Below, in pieces: positions 1 to 7,033 of a DNA stretch of 34,367 nucleotides. Position 1 is the first letter of the stretch. Each line of letters begins with the position of its first letter. Source of the stretch: Paracoccus caeni (GTDB lineage Bacteria; Pseudomonadota; Alphaproteobacteria; Rhodobacterales; Rhodobacteraceae); the NCBI RefSeq assembly GCF_016629665.1, contig NZ_JAEPRQ010000014.1, positions 1 through 34,367 of the forward strand. Reading direction: 5' to 3'. The notes under the pieces were generated by a model, which did not search any database, had not been told where the DNA came from, and saw only the letters and a program-made list of their open reading frames with translations. Both the position numbers and the translations under genes were made by a program.

Positions 1-29
1 ACTCCGCCAATTCCAACGACCTTGGGCAT
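1..29 (-). CDS. VOC/glyoxalase-family protein, N-terminus only (partial)
   Basis: A minus-strand ATG at 29-27 opens a frame reading MPKVVGIGGV before the window ends. A purine-rich ribosome binding site, AGAGGA, lies about 4-5 bases upstream (34-39). The peptide resembles the first beta strand of vicinal-oxygen-chelate proteins (glyoxalase/bleomycin-resistance fold), which often begin K-V-x-G-I-G-G-V-F-F. Only ten residues are visible, so the family call is a guess from this N-terminus. The leader contains a short ATTT tandem repeat (about 40-54). If the tRNA-Trp fragment at 380-428 is a distal attachment site, this gene would belong to the inserted element. Confidence 0.4.
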
Positions 30-379
30 GAAATCCTCTATTTATTTATTTATCACTGGCGATCTAACGCACGAACCCTAAGGGCTGCGACAACTCTACA
101 ATATTGCGCTGGCACTGTCACCTGGATGGTAAGGTAGCAGAGGCAATCATCAACCAACAACCAGGACGAGGTGAACGTCCGCTTTGGGCTCTTTGCGTCA
201 TTGCCGTGACCACCGTTGAGCGCCGCGCCCTGACCAGAAGCATTGTAGGATCACAACCTCAGCCTAGCATGGGCCTCGCCGTTGCTGTCAGTTGGAACAG
301 CGCCTGTAACCCATTGATAAATAAGCCGCGACTTTTCCCTCGATTGGAAAAAACATCATGGATGTTCAACGGGAAATGC
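30..379. other. Non-coding stretch left of the tRNA fragment
   Basis: I see no convincing gene. The only long plus-strand open frame here (from 104) has no ribosome binding site, reads through the tRNA remnant and runs into the antisense of the recombinase-like gene. The stretch holds the leader of the partial VOC-like gene and a CCCTAAGGG palindrome near 77-85, with nothing else that can be named. Confidence 0.5.
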
Positions 380-428
380 CGGTCTCCAAAACCGAGGGTC
401 GTGGGTTCGAGTCCCCCTGCCCCTGCCA
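380..428 (+). pseudogene. 3' half of tRNA-Trp (anticodon CCA), probable attachment-site remnant
   Basis: The stretch contains a Trp anticodon stem and loop with anticodon CCA at 386-388, a variable region, the T arm with TTCGAGT at 406-412, the 3' acceptor strand TGCCCCT at 418-424, a G discriminator and an encoded CCA at 426-428. The 5' half is missing. The bases before 380 give no AGGGGCA-type acceptor strand and only a weak resemblance to a D arm. The T stem also has a T402/C416 mismatch. Such 3' halves are typical of the direct repeat left by integrases that target tRNA genes. Given the plus orientation, the intact tRNA and the element would lie to the left. An alternative is simple decay of a duplicated tRNA. 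Confidence 0.75.
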
Positions 429-674
429 TTCATAAAATTAAATTATTTCGACTTATGGCAGCGAGTGGCCATGGGCAGTGGGAATTTAGTTCTCGATTCG
501 CGTTGAACGCTCTTCATCATCGCGCTTCCGGCTGTGCTGCAGCCCGTGAGCGCCGATATTCCCTCTACAATGCAGGCCTTACGCCACGTGGTCCTGAAAT
601 AATTCGCCGCTCTTTCTGTCGGCTTGACCGGATGATCAAGAGCGCGGCGCTGGTTCAGCAGACTGGAAATTGCC
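429..674. other. Non-coding stretch between tRNA fragment and recombinase-like gene
   Basis: No frame with a plausible ribosome binding site was found. An imperfect GC-rich inverted repeat (about 606-655, with a 2-nt bulge and a long loop) sits downstream of the minus-strand recombinase-like gene. It could end its transcript, but it has no T tract. Confidence 0.4.
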
Positions 675-1298
675 TTACTTCATCAGTTGCAGCAGGCGCG
701 AAACCTGTGCCGGTCGCCATGCGGTACCGCTGGAAGTCATCAGCCCGGCGCGGTTCAGGGCCGAGGCGATGTCGCGCAAGGTCGCTCCGCGCTGGCGCAT
801 CGGCAGGACAATTTGCGTGACCTGATCGGCGGTCTGTGCGTCCTCGGTCTCAGTGGCGAAGGCGCGGCAGCGGCCTTTGGCGGCACGGGTTTCCACATTG
901 ATCGCGGCCTGACGGGCGTGAAACGCGCGTTCTTGCGCTTGCAGGCGGGCGTGGATCGACAGCTCGGTCTTGGTCGCATGCGGTAGCACGGCGACGCGCA
1001 GATCGACGCTCGGGTCGGCGAAAAAGGGCGCGTAGCCCAGTTGCGCGACCGGAAGCCGGTCCAGACGCGCGACCAGCAGCTTGGCAAAATGTTTGCGGCA
1101 GATGGTCAGCGCGGTCTGTATCCCGGTCAGCGCTTCGCCTTCGGGCACGAACTGGTCGGCATGACGCGCGATCACGACAGGCTCGGTTTCGTAATTCTGC
1201 AACAGAAAGTCGATGTCGCGCATCTGCGCGGCAGGGCTGAGATCAGGCTGCCCCTGATCCTCGAAACCGATGCGCGTATAGATCACGAAATGGGTCAT
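675..1298 (-). CDS. Serine-recombinase-like protein lacking the catalytic serine
   Basis: The 207-residue protein has the layout of small resolvase/invertase-type recombinases: an N-terminal resolvase fold (about 1-100), a long helix (about 105-140) and a C-terminal helix-turn-helix (about 165-205, with an A-L-N-R-A-G-L-M-T segment typical of these DNA-binding ends). In active members the N-terminus reads Y-x-R-V-S; here it reads YTRIG, so the catalytic serine is Gly11. Arg9 and the A-R-L-D-R-L motif (Arg78, Asp80, Arg81) are kept. The frame is open and full length, so it is either a domesticated DNA-binding protein or a recently inactivated recombinase. No strong ribosome binding site precedes the ATG. 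It lies 43 nt downstream of the TonB receptor in the same direction, and near the tRNA-Trp remnant, though small serine recombinases are not the usual tRNA integrases. Confidence 0.65.
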   Translation of the reverse strand: MTHFVIYTRIGFEDQGQPDLSPAAQMRDIDFLLQNYETEPVVIARHADQFVPEGEALTGIQTALTICRKHFAKLLVARLDRLPVAQLGYAPFFADPSVDLRVAVLPHATKTELSIHARLQAQERAFHARQAAINVETRAAKGRCRAFATETEDAQTADQVTQIVLPMRQRGATLRDIASALNRAGLMTSSGTAWRPAQVSRLLQLMK

Positions 1299-1312
1299 GA
1301 CGGGACATAAGT

Positions 1313-1334
1313 GGCGCCGGATCGGCCCGGCGCC
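1313..1334 (-). terminator. GC-rich hairpin downstream of the TonB receptor gene
   Basis: A perfect 8-bp stem (GGCGCCGG at 1313-1320, CCGGCGCC at 1327-1334) with a 6-nt loop sits 8 nt after the receptor stop codon and just ahead of the recombinase-like start. There is no T tract on the minus strand, so it may be a weak terminator or a transcript-processing hairpin. Confidence 0.4.
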
Positions 1335-1341
1335 GTTGAGG

Positions 1342-3432
1342 TCAGAAGGTCATCCGGGTGGTCAGGAAGAAGGTCCGGCCCGGTTCGGGATAGCCTTCGA
1401 CCAGTTGGTAATCCCGGTCGAAGATATTGCGGATGCCAAAGACGACGCTGGCTTGATCGCTGGCCTGCCATTCGACATCGATATTGGCCAGCCCGAAGCC
1501 GCCCATCCGGGTATAGGCGATCTGCGAAGGATCGTCGGGCTGGATCGCGCTTTCGGAAAGGCGCGAGCTTGAGACCTCGAACGAGGGCGAGACGGTCAGA
1601 TTATCCGTCGCCTGCCAGTCGAGCCGCAGATAGGCATTGTGGCGCGGCGTATCGGTGGGGCGGTAATCGGCGCGCTCGGGGTCCGAGATACCGCGGTGAA
1701 GCAGCGTATAATTCGCCACCAAGGCCAGCCGGTCGTTGACATCCCAGCTTGCCGCGATCTCGAAGCCTTTGTAGCTGCCATCGCCGACATTCTGGCTTTG
1801 CGACATCGGATCGCCCTCGTCGTCCAGATCGCCGGTCGGGACCGATTGGATCATGTCGCGGACCTTGCTGTAAAACAGCGCGGCCTCGATCCGGGCGGGG
1901 CCAAGATCGCCGCCATAGCCAAGCTCGGCATTCAGGGCGCGTTCGGATTTCAGATCGGGATTGGGAACGACCGTGCCAAAGCGGGTCGAATAGCGGTCGA
2001 ACAGCGTCGGGAAACGCGTGCGCGAGGACAGGCTTGCGTGAAATTCGCCGCTGGAATCGGGCTGCCAGATCGCCGCGACCTGCCAGTTCACCGCATCCGA
2101 AGACCCCGTCGGCAGGCCCGGATCGGTATCGGTGCGATCGGCCTCCAGCACCTCGGCGCGGTCATAACTGATCCCGGCGATCACGCTTAGATCGTCACGC
2201 GCCTGCCATGTGTTTTCCAGCGCCAGCGACCAGGTTTCCTCTTCGCTGATCTCGGTCGGATCGGCGGGCAGGCCCAGTGTCGGCTGTGGCAACTGGATCG
2301 AGCGGTGCTTGTCGCGGCGATAATGCAACGCGCCGCGCAAGGTATTGGCCGCGCCCAGTTCCGCGCCTGCCTCAAGGCTCAGCCCCCAGGCACGGTCTTT
2401 ATAGCGGCTGTTGAAAGCGCGGCGTTCGGTCTGGCTGGAATGGGTGGAATCGTCCCATGCCGACAGCAGATTGTCGAAGCGGTTGTAATAGGCGCGGGTC
2501 TTCAGATAGCCGCCGCCCAGTTCGGTGTGAGAATAGAAGGCCAGACTGTCCAGATCCCATTCCGGCCATGTCCAGTCACGCTGCCAGCTTTGCCCCACGC
2601 CCGGATCGCCGGTGATCCCCCTTATCGGCTGATCGACGTTATAGGGCGCCTCTTTCGAGCCGGTCTGGCGGGTATAGCTGAGGACATATTCATCCGTCGC
2701 ATTCGGCGTCCAGCCCGCCTTCAGGTTCAGCCGGTCGTCATCGGTTTCGCTGTTGTCGCGCTGGCCCGCACCCTGCTGCGGGCGCGGGTTGTAATCGCGG
2801 GACAGGTAGAAGCCGTCATTGTCGCGCTTCATATAGCTGCCCTGCAGCCAGAAATCCTGTTGCCGCGTCCCCAGCGACAGAAAGCCGGTGCGGGCGGTGA
2901 CATCGCCGCGATTGCCCGCCTCGACGCCCAGCCGCGCCTCGCCCTCGAAAATTTCGGTCGGCTGGCGGGTGACAAGGTTGATCGCGCCGCCCATGCCGCC
3001 CGGCCCGTTCAGGACCGAGACATAGCTTTTCTGCACCTGAATTTCGGCCAGATCGGGTGTCAGGAAGCGGCCATAATCCAGCCGGTTATCGGCGGGCAGA
3101 TAGACGCGGATGCCATCGACCGACAGCGGCACCTGAAAGCGGTCGAAGCCGCGGACATAGATCAGCCGCTCGTTCCGGCTGCCGCCGCTATTGCCCACCT
3201 GCACGCCGGGCGCGACCCGCAGCGCGTCATCCAGAGAGGCGCGATTGGTGCGAAGGATATCGTCCGAGCTGACGCTGGTGGTCGTCCCGCCCCGGCTTTC
3301 GTCGCTTTCCGCAGTCAGGGTGATCGTGCCAAGCACAAAGACCTGCGACGGGTCGGCGATCTGCGCCACCGCGGGCATCGCTCCGCATAACATAGTTGCG
3401 CCGCATAAGGCCGCCTTCACCGTGATCCGCAT
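1342..3432 (-). CDS. TonB-dependent outer-membrane receptor, ligand unknown
   Basis: The 696-residue protein is an outer-membrane active transporter of normal length for the family. A signal peptide (about 1-24, ending A-V-A-Q) is followed by a TonB-box-like TITLTA at 36-41. A plug domain (about 45-165) follows, with V-R-G-F-D-R and G-G-M-G-G-A-I-N segments, then a 22-strand-type barrel rich in aromatic and Asp/Asn loops, ending in the terminal Phe needed for barrel insertion (TRMTF). The start has a GAAGGGA ribosome binding site. Ligands for this family are ferric siderophores, heme, cobalamin or others, and nothing here decides between them. A hairpin (CTCCG-CAAA-CGGAG) lies in the leader. 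About 100 bp upstream lies a half-copy of the palindrome found at the xdhA and puuE promoters, so it may belong to the purine regulon. Confidence 0.93.
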   Translation of the reverse strand: MRITVKAALCGATMLCGAMPAVAQIADPSQVFVLGTITLTAESDESRGGTTTSVSSDDILRTNRASLDDALRVAPGVQVGNSGGSRNERLIYVRGFDRFQVPLSVDGIRVYLPADNRLDYGRFLTPDLAEIQVQKSYVSVLNGPGGMGGAINLVTRQPTEIFEGEARLGVEAGNRGDVTARTGFLSLGTRQQDFWLQGSYMKRDNDGFYLSRDYNPRPQQGAGQRDNSETDDDRLNLKAGWTPNATDEYVLSYTRQTGSKEAPYNVDQPIRGITGDPGVGQSWQRDWTWPEWDLDSLAFYSHTELGGGYLKTRAYYNRFDNLLSAWDDSTHSSQTERRAFNSRYKDRAWGLSLEAGAELGAANTLRGALHYRRDKHRSIQLPQPTLGLPADPTEISEEETWSLALENTWQARDDLSVIAGISYDRAEVLEADRTDTDPGLPTGSSDAVNWQVAAIWQPDSSGEFHASLSSRTRFPTLFDRYSTRFGTVVPNPDLKSERALNAELGYGGDLGPARIEAALFYSKVRDMIQSVPTGDLDDEGDPMSQSQNVGDGSYKGFEIAASWDVNDRLALVANYTLLHRGISDPERADYRPTDTPRHNAYLRLDWQATDNLTVSPSFEVSSSRLSESAIQPDDPSQIAYTRMGGFGLANIDVEWQASDQASVVFGIRNIFDRDYQLVEGYPEPGRTFFLTTRMTF

Positions 3433-3527
3433 CTTATGTCCCTTCGCAAATGGCCCTCCGTTTGCGGAGAGAATCGTTATGGTTGGTTAAACATATCGAA
3501 ACGGGACCGGATTCAAATAGTGCGCAA

Positions 3528-3541
3528 TCATTGAAAGTCTT
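3528..3541 (-). promoter_or_regulatory. Candidate half-site of the purine-cluster operator upstream of the TonB receptor
   Basis: TCATTGAAAGTCTT matches 13 of 14 bases of the reverse complement of each of the two operator copies at 10882-10902 and 24737-24757, including the flank outside the palindrome arm. The opposite arm is not conserved at the right spacing. It lies about 96 bp upstream of the receptor start. The identification rests on similarity alone. Confidence 0.3.
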
Positions 3542-3576
3542 TTTGCCGATCAGCGATGTGGCGGGGCAAAAGCCTC

Positions 3577-3792
3577 CTACCGACAGCGATCCGCCGCATT
3601 CCCCGGTTCGTCGCGCGGTTGCGTCTGATCTTTGGGTCGGTCAGGACGCCCCTTACCGTTATCCACCTGCCGCGCGGGATTGAGCGGGTCGAATTCTTCA
3701 GGATCATGTGGAACACCTTCGTGTTCTTCCAAGCCCTTGCGGCGTTTCACATCCTCTACGGGATCGGGGCGCTTCGGACGTTCTCGGGTCAT
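3577..3792 (-). CDS. Small, highly charged hypothetical protein
   Basis: The 71-residue product is almost entirely hydrophilic, with many Arg, Lys, Asp, Glu and Pro residues and no membrane segment or signal peptide. It is probably disordered. The ATG has an excellent ribosome binding site, AGGAGG, six bases upstream, which is the main reason to accept so short a gene. I do not recognise a family. It stands alone between the GDPD-like gene's terminator and the TonB receptor's upstream region. A function cannot be inferred. Confidence 0.6.
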   Translation of the reverse strand: MTRERPKRPDPVEDVKRRKGLEEHEGVPHDPEEFDPLNPARQVDNGKGRPDRPKDQTQPRDEPGNAADRCR

Positions 3793-3861
3793 TTCTGTTC
3801 CTCCTGAAGTTGAACGCGAGGGAGAGAGCGTCGTTCCTTCTTTGTCCGTATGCAGACCATG

Positions 3862-3891
3862 AAAAACCCCGCGCGAGAAATCGGCGCGGGG
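3862..3891 (-). terminator. Rho-independent terminator of the GDPD-like gene
   Basis: An 8-bp GC stem (CCCCGCGC at 3867-3874 with GCGCGGGG at 3884-3891) is followed on the minus strand by TTTTT (complement of 3862-3866). It lies 49 nt beyond the stop codon of the minus-strand phosphodiesterase-like gene. Confidence 0.85.
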
Positions 3892-3940
3892 CTTTATATC
3901 GTTTGGCTCAGCACTGATTTAGCGCATCGGCCAGAGGGTG

Positions 3941-4756
3941 TCAGTTGGCGCTGTCTTGCAAGAAGGACTGCAGGGCGGCCAGATCGTCGGTGTTGATATG
4001 ATCCACCCCTGCATCTCGCAGGACGGTCCAGATGGCGTCACGCGCCGGTCCAGCCTCGTCAGGCGTCGCCCAGAACCGAAGTTTCCAGCCCTTGTCATGC
4101 ACCGTGGCGACGATTTCATCCAGTTTCGCGCGTTCATCGGCGGGCATCTCGCCCTCGCCGGTCCAGGTGAAGACCTTGGTCCAGTTATCGCTGAGAAGCG
4201 GCATGAAGGCGGCGGGCATATCGGATTCGAGATCGGTCATCCGACCGTCATAGCCAGCATACCGGACCTGCTGCTGTTCCATCACCTCTTGCGGACGATC
4301 GCCCGAGATTATGGCAGTCACAGCGCCCGGTTCCGCCTCACCGTCGCGGAACACGGTCAGAATATCCTCATATCCCTGCAGAACGCCGTCCAGCGCTTCA
4401 TAGGTGGACACGCCTTCCGATTTGATGTCGATCAGCAGCGTGATCGGCATGTCCTTGCCCGAGGCATAGACCCAGCCATCGTTATCCCCGACACGCTGAC
4501 GCAGCGGATCAAGATACAGGCTTTGCAAGGTTTTTCCGGCAGTTATCTCATCCTCGTCATGCGCGACCAACAACTCGCCATCGACCAGCCAGATGTCAGC
4601 CTCGACGCTTGTGAAGCCATGGTCCAGCGCGTCAAGCAGTGGCCGCTCATGTTCGTAATCGTTATGGGCATGGGCTTGTGCCAAAGGCTGAACGTCGTCG
4701 GCCCAGACCGAGCCCCCGATCATCGCGGCGGTCGCTGCTATTGCAAATCTCAGCAT
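3941..4756 (-). CDS. Secreted GDPD/PI-PLC-like phosphodiesterase
   Basis: The 271-residue protein has a signal peptide (1-19, ending S-V-W-A). The mature part is a TIM-barrel phosphodiesterase-like domain. His31-Asn32 begin the H-A-H-N-D-Y-E-H segment. Glu52 and Asp54 (S-V-E-A-D-I) and His66 (L-V-A-H-D) correspond to the metal and acid/base residues of the glycerophosphodiester phosphodiesterase / PI-specific phospholipase C superfamily. It should act in the periplasm on a phosphodiester; the substrate is unknown. An in-frame ATG 60 nt further upstream exists, but the chosen ATG has AGGAGG six bases before it and starts the signal peptide directly. It appears to be a single-gene unit with its own terminator. 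Confidence 0.85.
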   Translation of the reverse strand: MLRFAIAATAAMIGGSVWADDVQPLAQAHAHNDYEHERPLLDALDHGFTSVEADIWLVDGELLVAHDEDEITAGKTLQSLYLDPLRQRVGDNDGWVYASGKDMPITLLIDIKSEGVSTYEALDGVLQGYEDILTVFRDGEAEPGAVTAIISGDRPQEVMEQQQVRYAGYDGRMTDLESDMPAAFMPLLSDNWTKVFTWTGEGEMPADERAKLDEIVATVHDKGWKLRFWATPDEAGPARDAIWTVLRDAGVDHINTDDLAALQSFLQDSAN

Positions 4757-4887
4757 GAATTTCCTCCTGACGAGCTGAATTGATCCTCCCCACGCGTTAA
4801 CAAAAAAGAATGGCAATTTTGTGAGCGCGCGGATGCAGTTTCACCAAGATCGCCACGGAGACAGAATAATGCATAGGTGTGCAAAGA

Positions 4888-4916
4888 AGATTTCAGAAGA
4901 AATTCTTTTCTGTCAA
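4888..4916 (-). promoter_or_regulatory. Candidate sigma-70-type promoter for the GDPD-like gene
   Basis: On the minus strand a perfect -35 TTGACA (complement of 4911-4916) is followed after 17 nt by AAATCT (4888-4893), a poor -10. The surrounding 4757-5018 interval is AT-rich compared with its neighbours. It also holds a near-palindrome at 4894-4912 and a 13-nt inverted repeat ATCTCAATGAGAT at 4966-4978, which could be operators. No gene is convincing in this interval. Confidence 0.35.
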
Positions 4917-5018
4917 CATTCTTGTTGGTTGATCGGCAAGTATCCGTCGCCGTGACTTGCACAGCATCTCAATGAGATTTTCCCGAGAGTTGGGAATTTG
5001 GATTGTCGCTGATGAACC

Positions 5019-5052
5019 GGCGGGTCAGGCCGCCTTCATCGCCTGACCCGCC
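5019..5052 (-). terminator. Perfect 12-bp hairpin spanning the guaD stop codon
   Basis: GGCGGGTCAGGC (5019-5030) and GCCTGACCCGCC (5041-5052) form a perfect 12-bp stem with a 10-nt loop. The guaD stop codon (5025-5027) lies inside one arm, so the last codons of the gene form the stem. No T tract follows. It may be a processing or mRNA-stabilising end, or a terminator for the xdhABC-guaD transcript. Confidence 0.5.
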
Positions 5053-6305
5053 ACATAGGTCTGCGCAATCGAGCGGTCGTCGCCCAGAATTTGCAGGATG
5101 AACAATTCCTCTGCCAGCGTCTCGGCGCGTTGCATGCGCAGGTCCATCGCCGGGGTGGCGCGGGCGTCCAGCACGACCAGATCGGCATGCGATCCCGGTG
5201 CAAGCGTGCCGATTGTGTCCTCCATGCCAAGCGCCACCGCATTGCCGCGCGTGGCCCAGTGGAAGGCGGCGAAAGGATGCAGTTTCTGGCCGCGGAGTTG
5301 CAGGATTTTGTAGCCCTCGTTCAGCGTTTGCAGCATCGAATAGCTGGTGCCGCCGCCGACATCGGTGGCGATGCCGTTCACCACGCCCGCCGCGCGCAGG
5401 CCCGCTTCGTCGAACAGTCCCGAGCCAAGGAACAGGTTCGAGGTCGGGCAGAACACCGCGCGGCTGCCGGTCTCGGCCATCCGCCTGATTTCCCGCTCTT
5501 CAAGGTGGATCGAGTGGCCCAGAAGCAGCTTGTCCGACAAGAGGCCGTGGGTTTCATAGATGTCCAGATAATCGCGCGCCTTGGGGTAGAGGCTCAGCGT
5601 ATAGGCGATCTCATCAAGGTTTTCAGACAGATGTGTCTGGATGTGGCAATCGGGATATTCGCGGACCAGTTGGCCCGCTATGTCCAACTGCTCGGGGGTC
5701 GAGGTGATGGCGAAGCGTGGGGTGATGGCGTAGCGCTGACGACCGCGACCATGCCATTTCTCGATCAGCGCCTTGCTGTCGTCATAGCCGGATTGCGGGG
5801 TGTCCAGAACGCCTTCGGGGGCATTGCGGTCCATCATCACCTTGCCCGCGACCATCGCCATATTGCGAGCCTGGGCCGCGTCGAACAAAGCCTCGGCGCT
5901 TTCCGGGTGGACCGAGCAGAAGGCGACCGCCGTGGTGGTGCCGTGGCTGGTCAAGAGGTCAAGAAAGGCACCTGCCATCGCCGGGGCGTGGCCCTGTTGG
6001 CTGAAACGAGCTTCCTCGGGGAAGGTATAGGTGTTGAGCCAGTCCAGAAGCTGCGCGCCCCATGAACCGATCACCTGCACCTGCGGGAAGTGGATATGGG
6101 TGTCGATGAAGCCCGGCAGGATCAGATGCGGGCGGTGGTCGATTTCGGGGATGCCGGGGGCGGCAAGTTTGGCGTAATCATCGACGGCGACGATCAGCCC
6201 GTCCTTGATCAGGATGGCGCCGTCTTCCAGATAGCGATGATTATCCTCGGTTTCATGCGGGTCGGCGTGAAAGTCGAGAACGCGGCCACGGATCAGTTGT
6301 TGCAT
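5025..6305 (-). CDS. guaD: Guanine deaminase
   Basis: The enzyme hydrolyses guanine to xanthine and ammonia, feeding the xanthine dehydrogenase encoded just upstream. The 426-residue protein is a normal-length amidohydrolase. The P-G-F-I-D-T-H-I-H-F-P-Q segment carries zinc ligands His70 and His72. Later come Q-T-H-L-S-E, L-G-H-S-I-H and T-D-V-G-G-G, all characteristic of the guanine deaminase branch and supplying the remaining His and Asp ligands. The ATG overlaps the 3' end of xdhC by 13 nt, so translation is likely coupled. It is the last gene of the xdhA-xdhB-xdhC-guaD operon. Cytoplasmic. No missing motif was noticed. Confidence 0.95.
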   Translation of the reverse strand: MQQLIRGRVLDFHADPHETEDNHRYLEDGAILIKDGLIVAVDDYAKLAAPGIPEIDHRPHLILPGFIDTHIHFPQVQVIGSWGAQLLDWLNTYTFPEEARFSQQGHAPAMAGAFLDLLTSHGTTTAVAFCSVHPESAEALFDAAQARNMAMVAGKVMMDRNAPEGVLDTPQSGYDDSKALIEKWHGRGRQRYAITPRFAITSTPEQLDIAGQLVREYPDCHIQTHLSENLDEIAYTLSLYPKARDYLDIYETHGLLSDKLLLGHSIHLEEREIRRMAETGSRAVFCPTSNLFLGSGLFDEAGLRAAGVVNGIATDVGGGTSYSMLQTLNEGYKILQLRGQKLHPFAAFHWATRGNAVALGMEDTIGTLAPGSHADLVVLDARATPAMDLRMQRAETLAEELFILQILGDDRSIAQTYVAGQAMKAA

Positions 6306-7033
6306 GGATATTTCGTCACGGAAGAAGTTGTGGTCAGCCGCGCGATCAGTTCGGCGGCAGCGAAGGCGGCAATCACCGCCGGGCGTTTGTCATGGGAAAA
6401 GCCTGCGCCGATGGGGCAGATCAGCGGCGATGTATCAAGGCCGCGATCCTTGGCGAAGCGGGTGAATTTCGCGCGTTTGGTGGCGCTGCCGATCATGCCG
6501 ATATAGGCCAGATCGCGGCGGGCAAGCGCCTCGGCGGCCAGCAGGAAATCAAGCGCGTGGTCATGGGTGACAATGACCACGGCGCTGCCGGGGCGGGCCG
6601 CGCGGATCTCGGCTTCGGGCAGCGGGGTCAGTTTGGTGGGGATGCCGGGGGCGGCCTGCGCCAGCTCATCGGCGCGGGTGTCGATCAAGAGCGGATTGGT
6701 GGGCAAGGGTTGCAGCGCCTGCGCCAGTGCGCGCCCGACATGGCCTGCGCCGAAGATCAGCACATCGGGATGTGCCTCTCGCGTCGGGCCATTGCGGTCA
6801 AGATGCAGATGCACGCGACCGCCGCAGCACTGGCCAATCTCGGGGCCAAGCGGGATGTCCATATCCGCCTGCATCTCGCCCCTGACCAACATCTGCCGGG
6901 CGCGGTCGATGGCCATATATTCCATCTGACCCCCGCCGATGGTTCCGGTGACGCGGGTGGCTTCCACGAACATCTCGGCTCCGGCATCGCGCGGCGTCGA
7001 GCCACGGGCCTTGATGACCCGGACCCGGATCAT
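6293..7033 (-). CDS. xdhC: Xanthine dehydrogenase accessory (MoCo sulfuration/insertion) protein XdhC
   Basis: XdhC binds molybdenum cofactor, supports its sulfuration and delivers it to XdhB. The 246-residue protein shows the N-terminal XdhC/CoxI segment (A-R-G-S-T-P-R-D-A-G-A-E-M, then G-T-I-G-G-G). A Rossmann domain follows (F-G-A-G-H-V-G-R-A, about 97-106), with Y-I-G-M-I-G-S and the terminal C-P-I-G-A-G and F-A-A-A-E-L-I motifs. The start overlaps the xdhB stop as ATGA. This makes the N-terminus about 10-25 residues shorter than usual, because the conserved R-G-S-T-P-R motif begins only ten residues in. A longer frame exists upstream, but it is antisense-like sequence inside xdhB. Confidence 0.93.
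   Translation of the reverse strand: MIRVRVIKARGSTPRDAGAEMFVEATRVTGTIGGGQMEYMAIDRARQMLVRGEMQADMDIPLGPEIGQCCGGRVHLHLDRNGPTREAHPDVLIFGAGHVGRALAQALQPLPTNPLLIDTRADELAQAAPGIPTKLTPLPEAEIRAARPGSAVVIVTHDHALDFLLAAEALARRDLAYIGMIGSATKRAKFTRFAKDRGLDTSPLICPIGAGFSHDKRPAVIAAFAAAELIARLTTTSSVTKYPCNN

Noticed and set aside
606..655. Inverted repeat downstream of the recombinase-like gene
   Set aside because: The arms differ by a 2-nt insertion, the loop is 23 nt and no T tract follows. Not listed as a terminator.
104..820. Plus-strand 238-residue open frame
   Set aside because: It has no ribosome binding site, reads through the tRNA-Trp remnant and the antisense of the recombinase-like gene, and has no recognisable protein character.
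3433..3530. Cobalamin or other riboswitch upstream of the TonB receptor
   Set aside because: The leader is short and shows only one small hairpin (CTCCG-CAAA-CGGAG). The conserved B12-box-type sequence was not seen.
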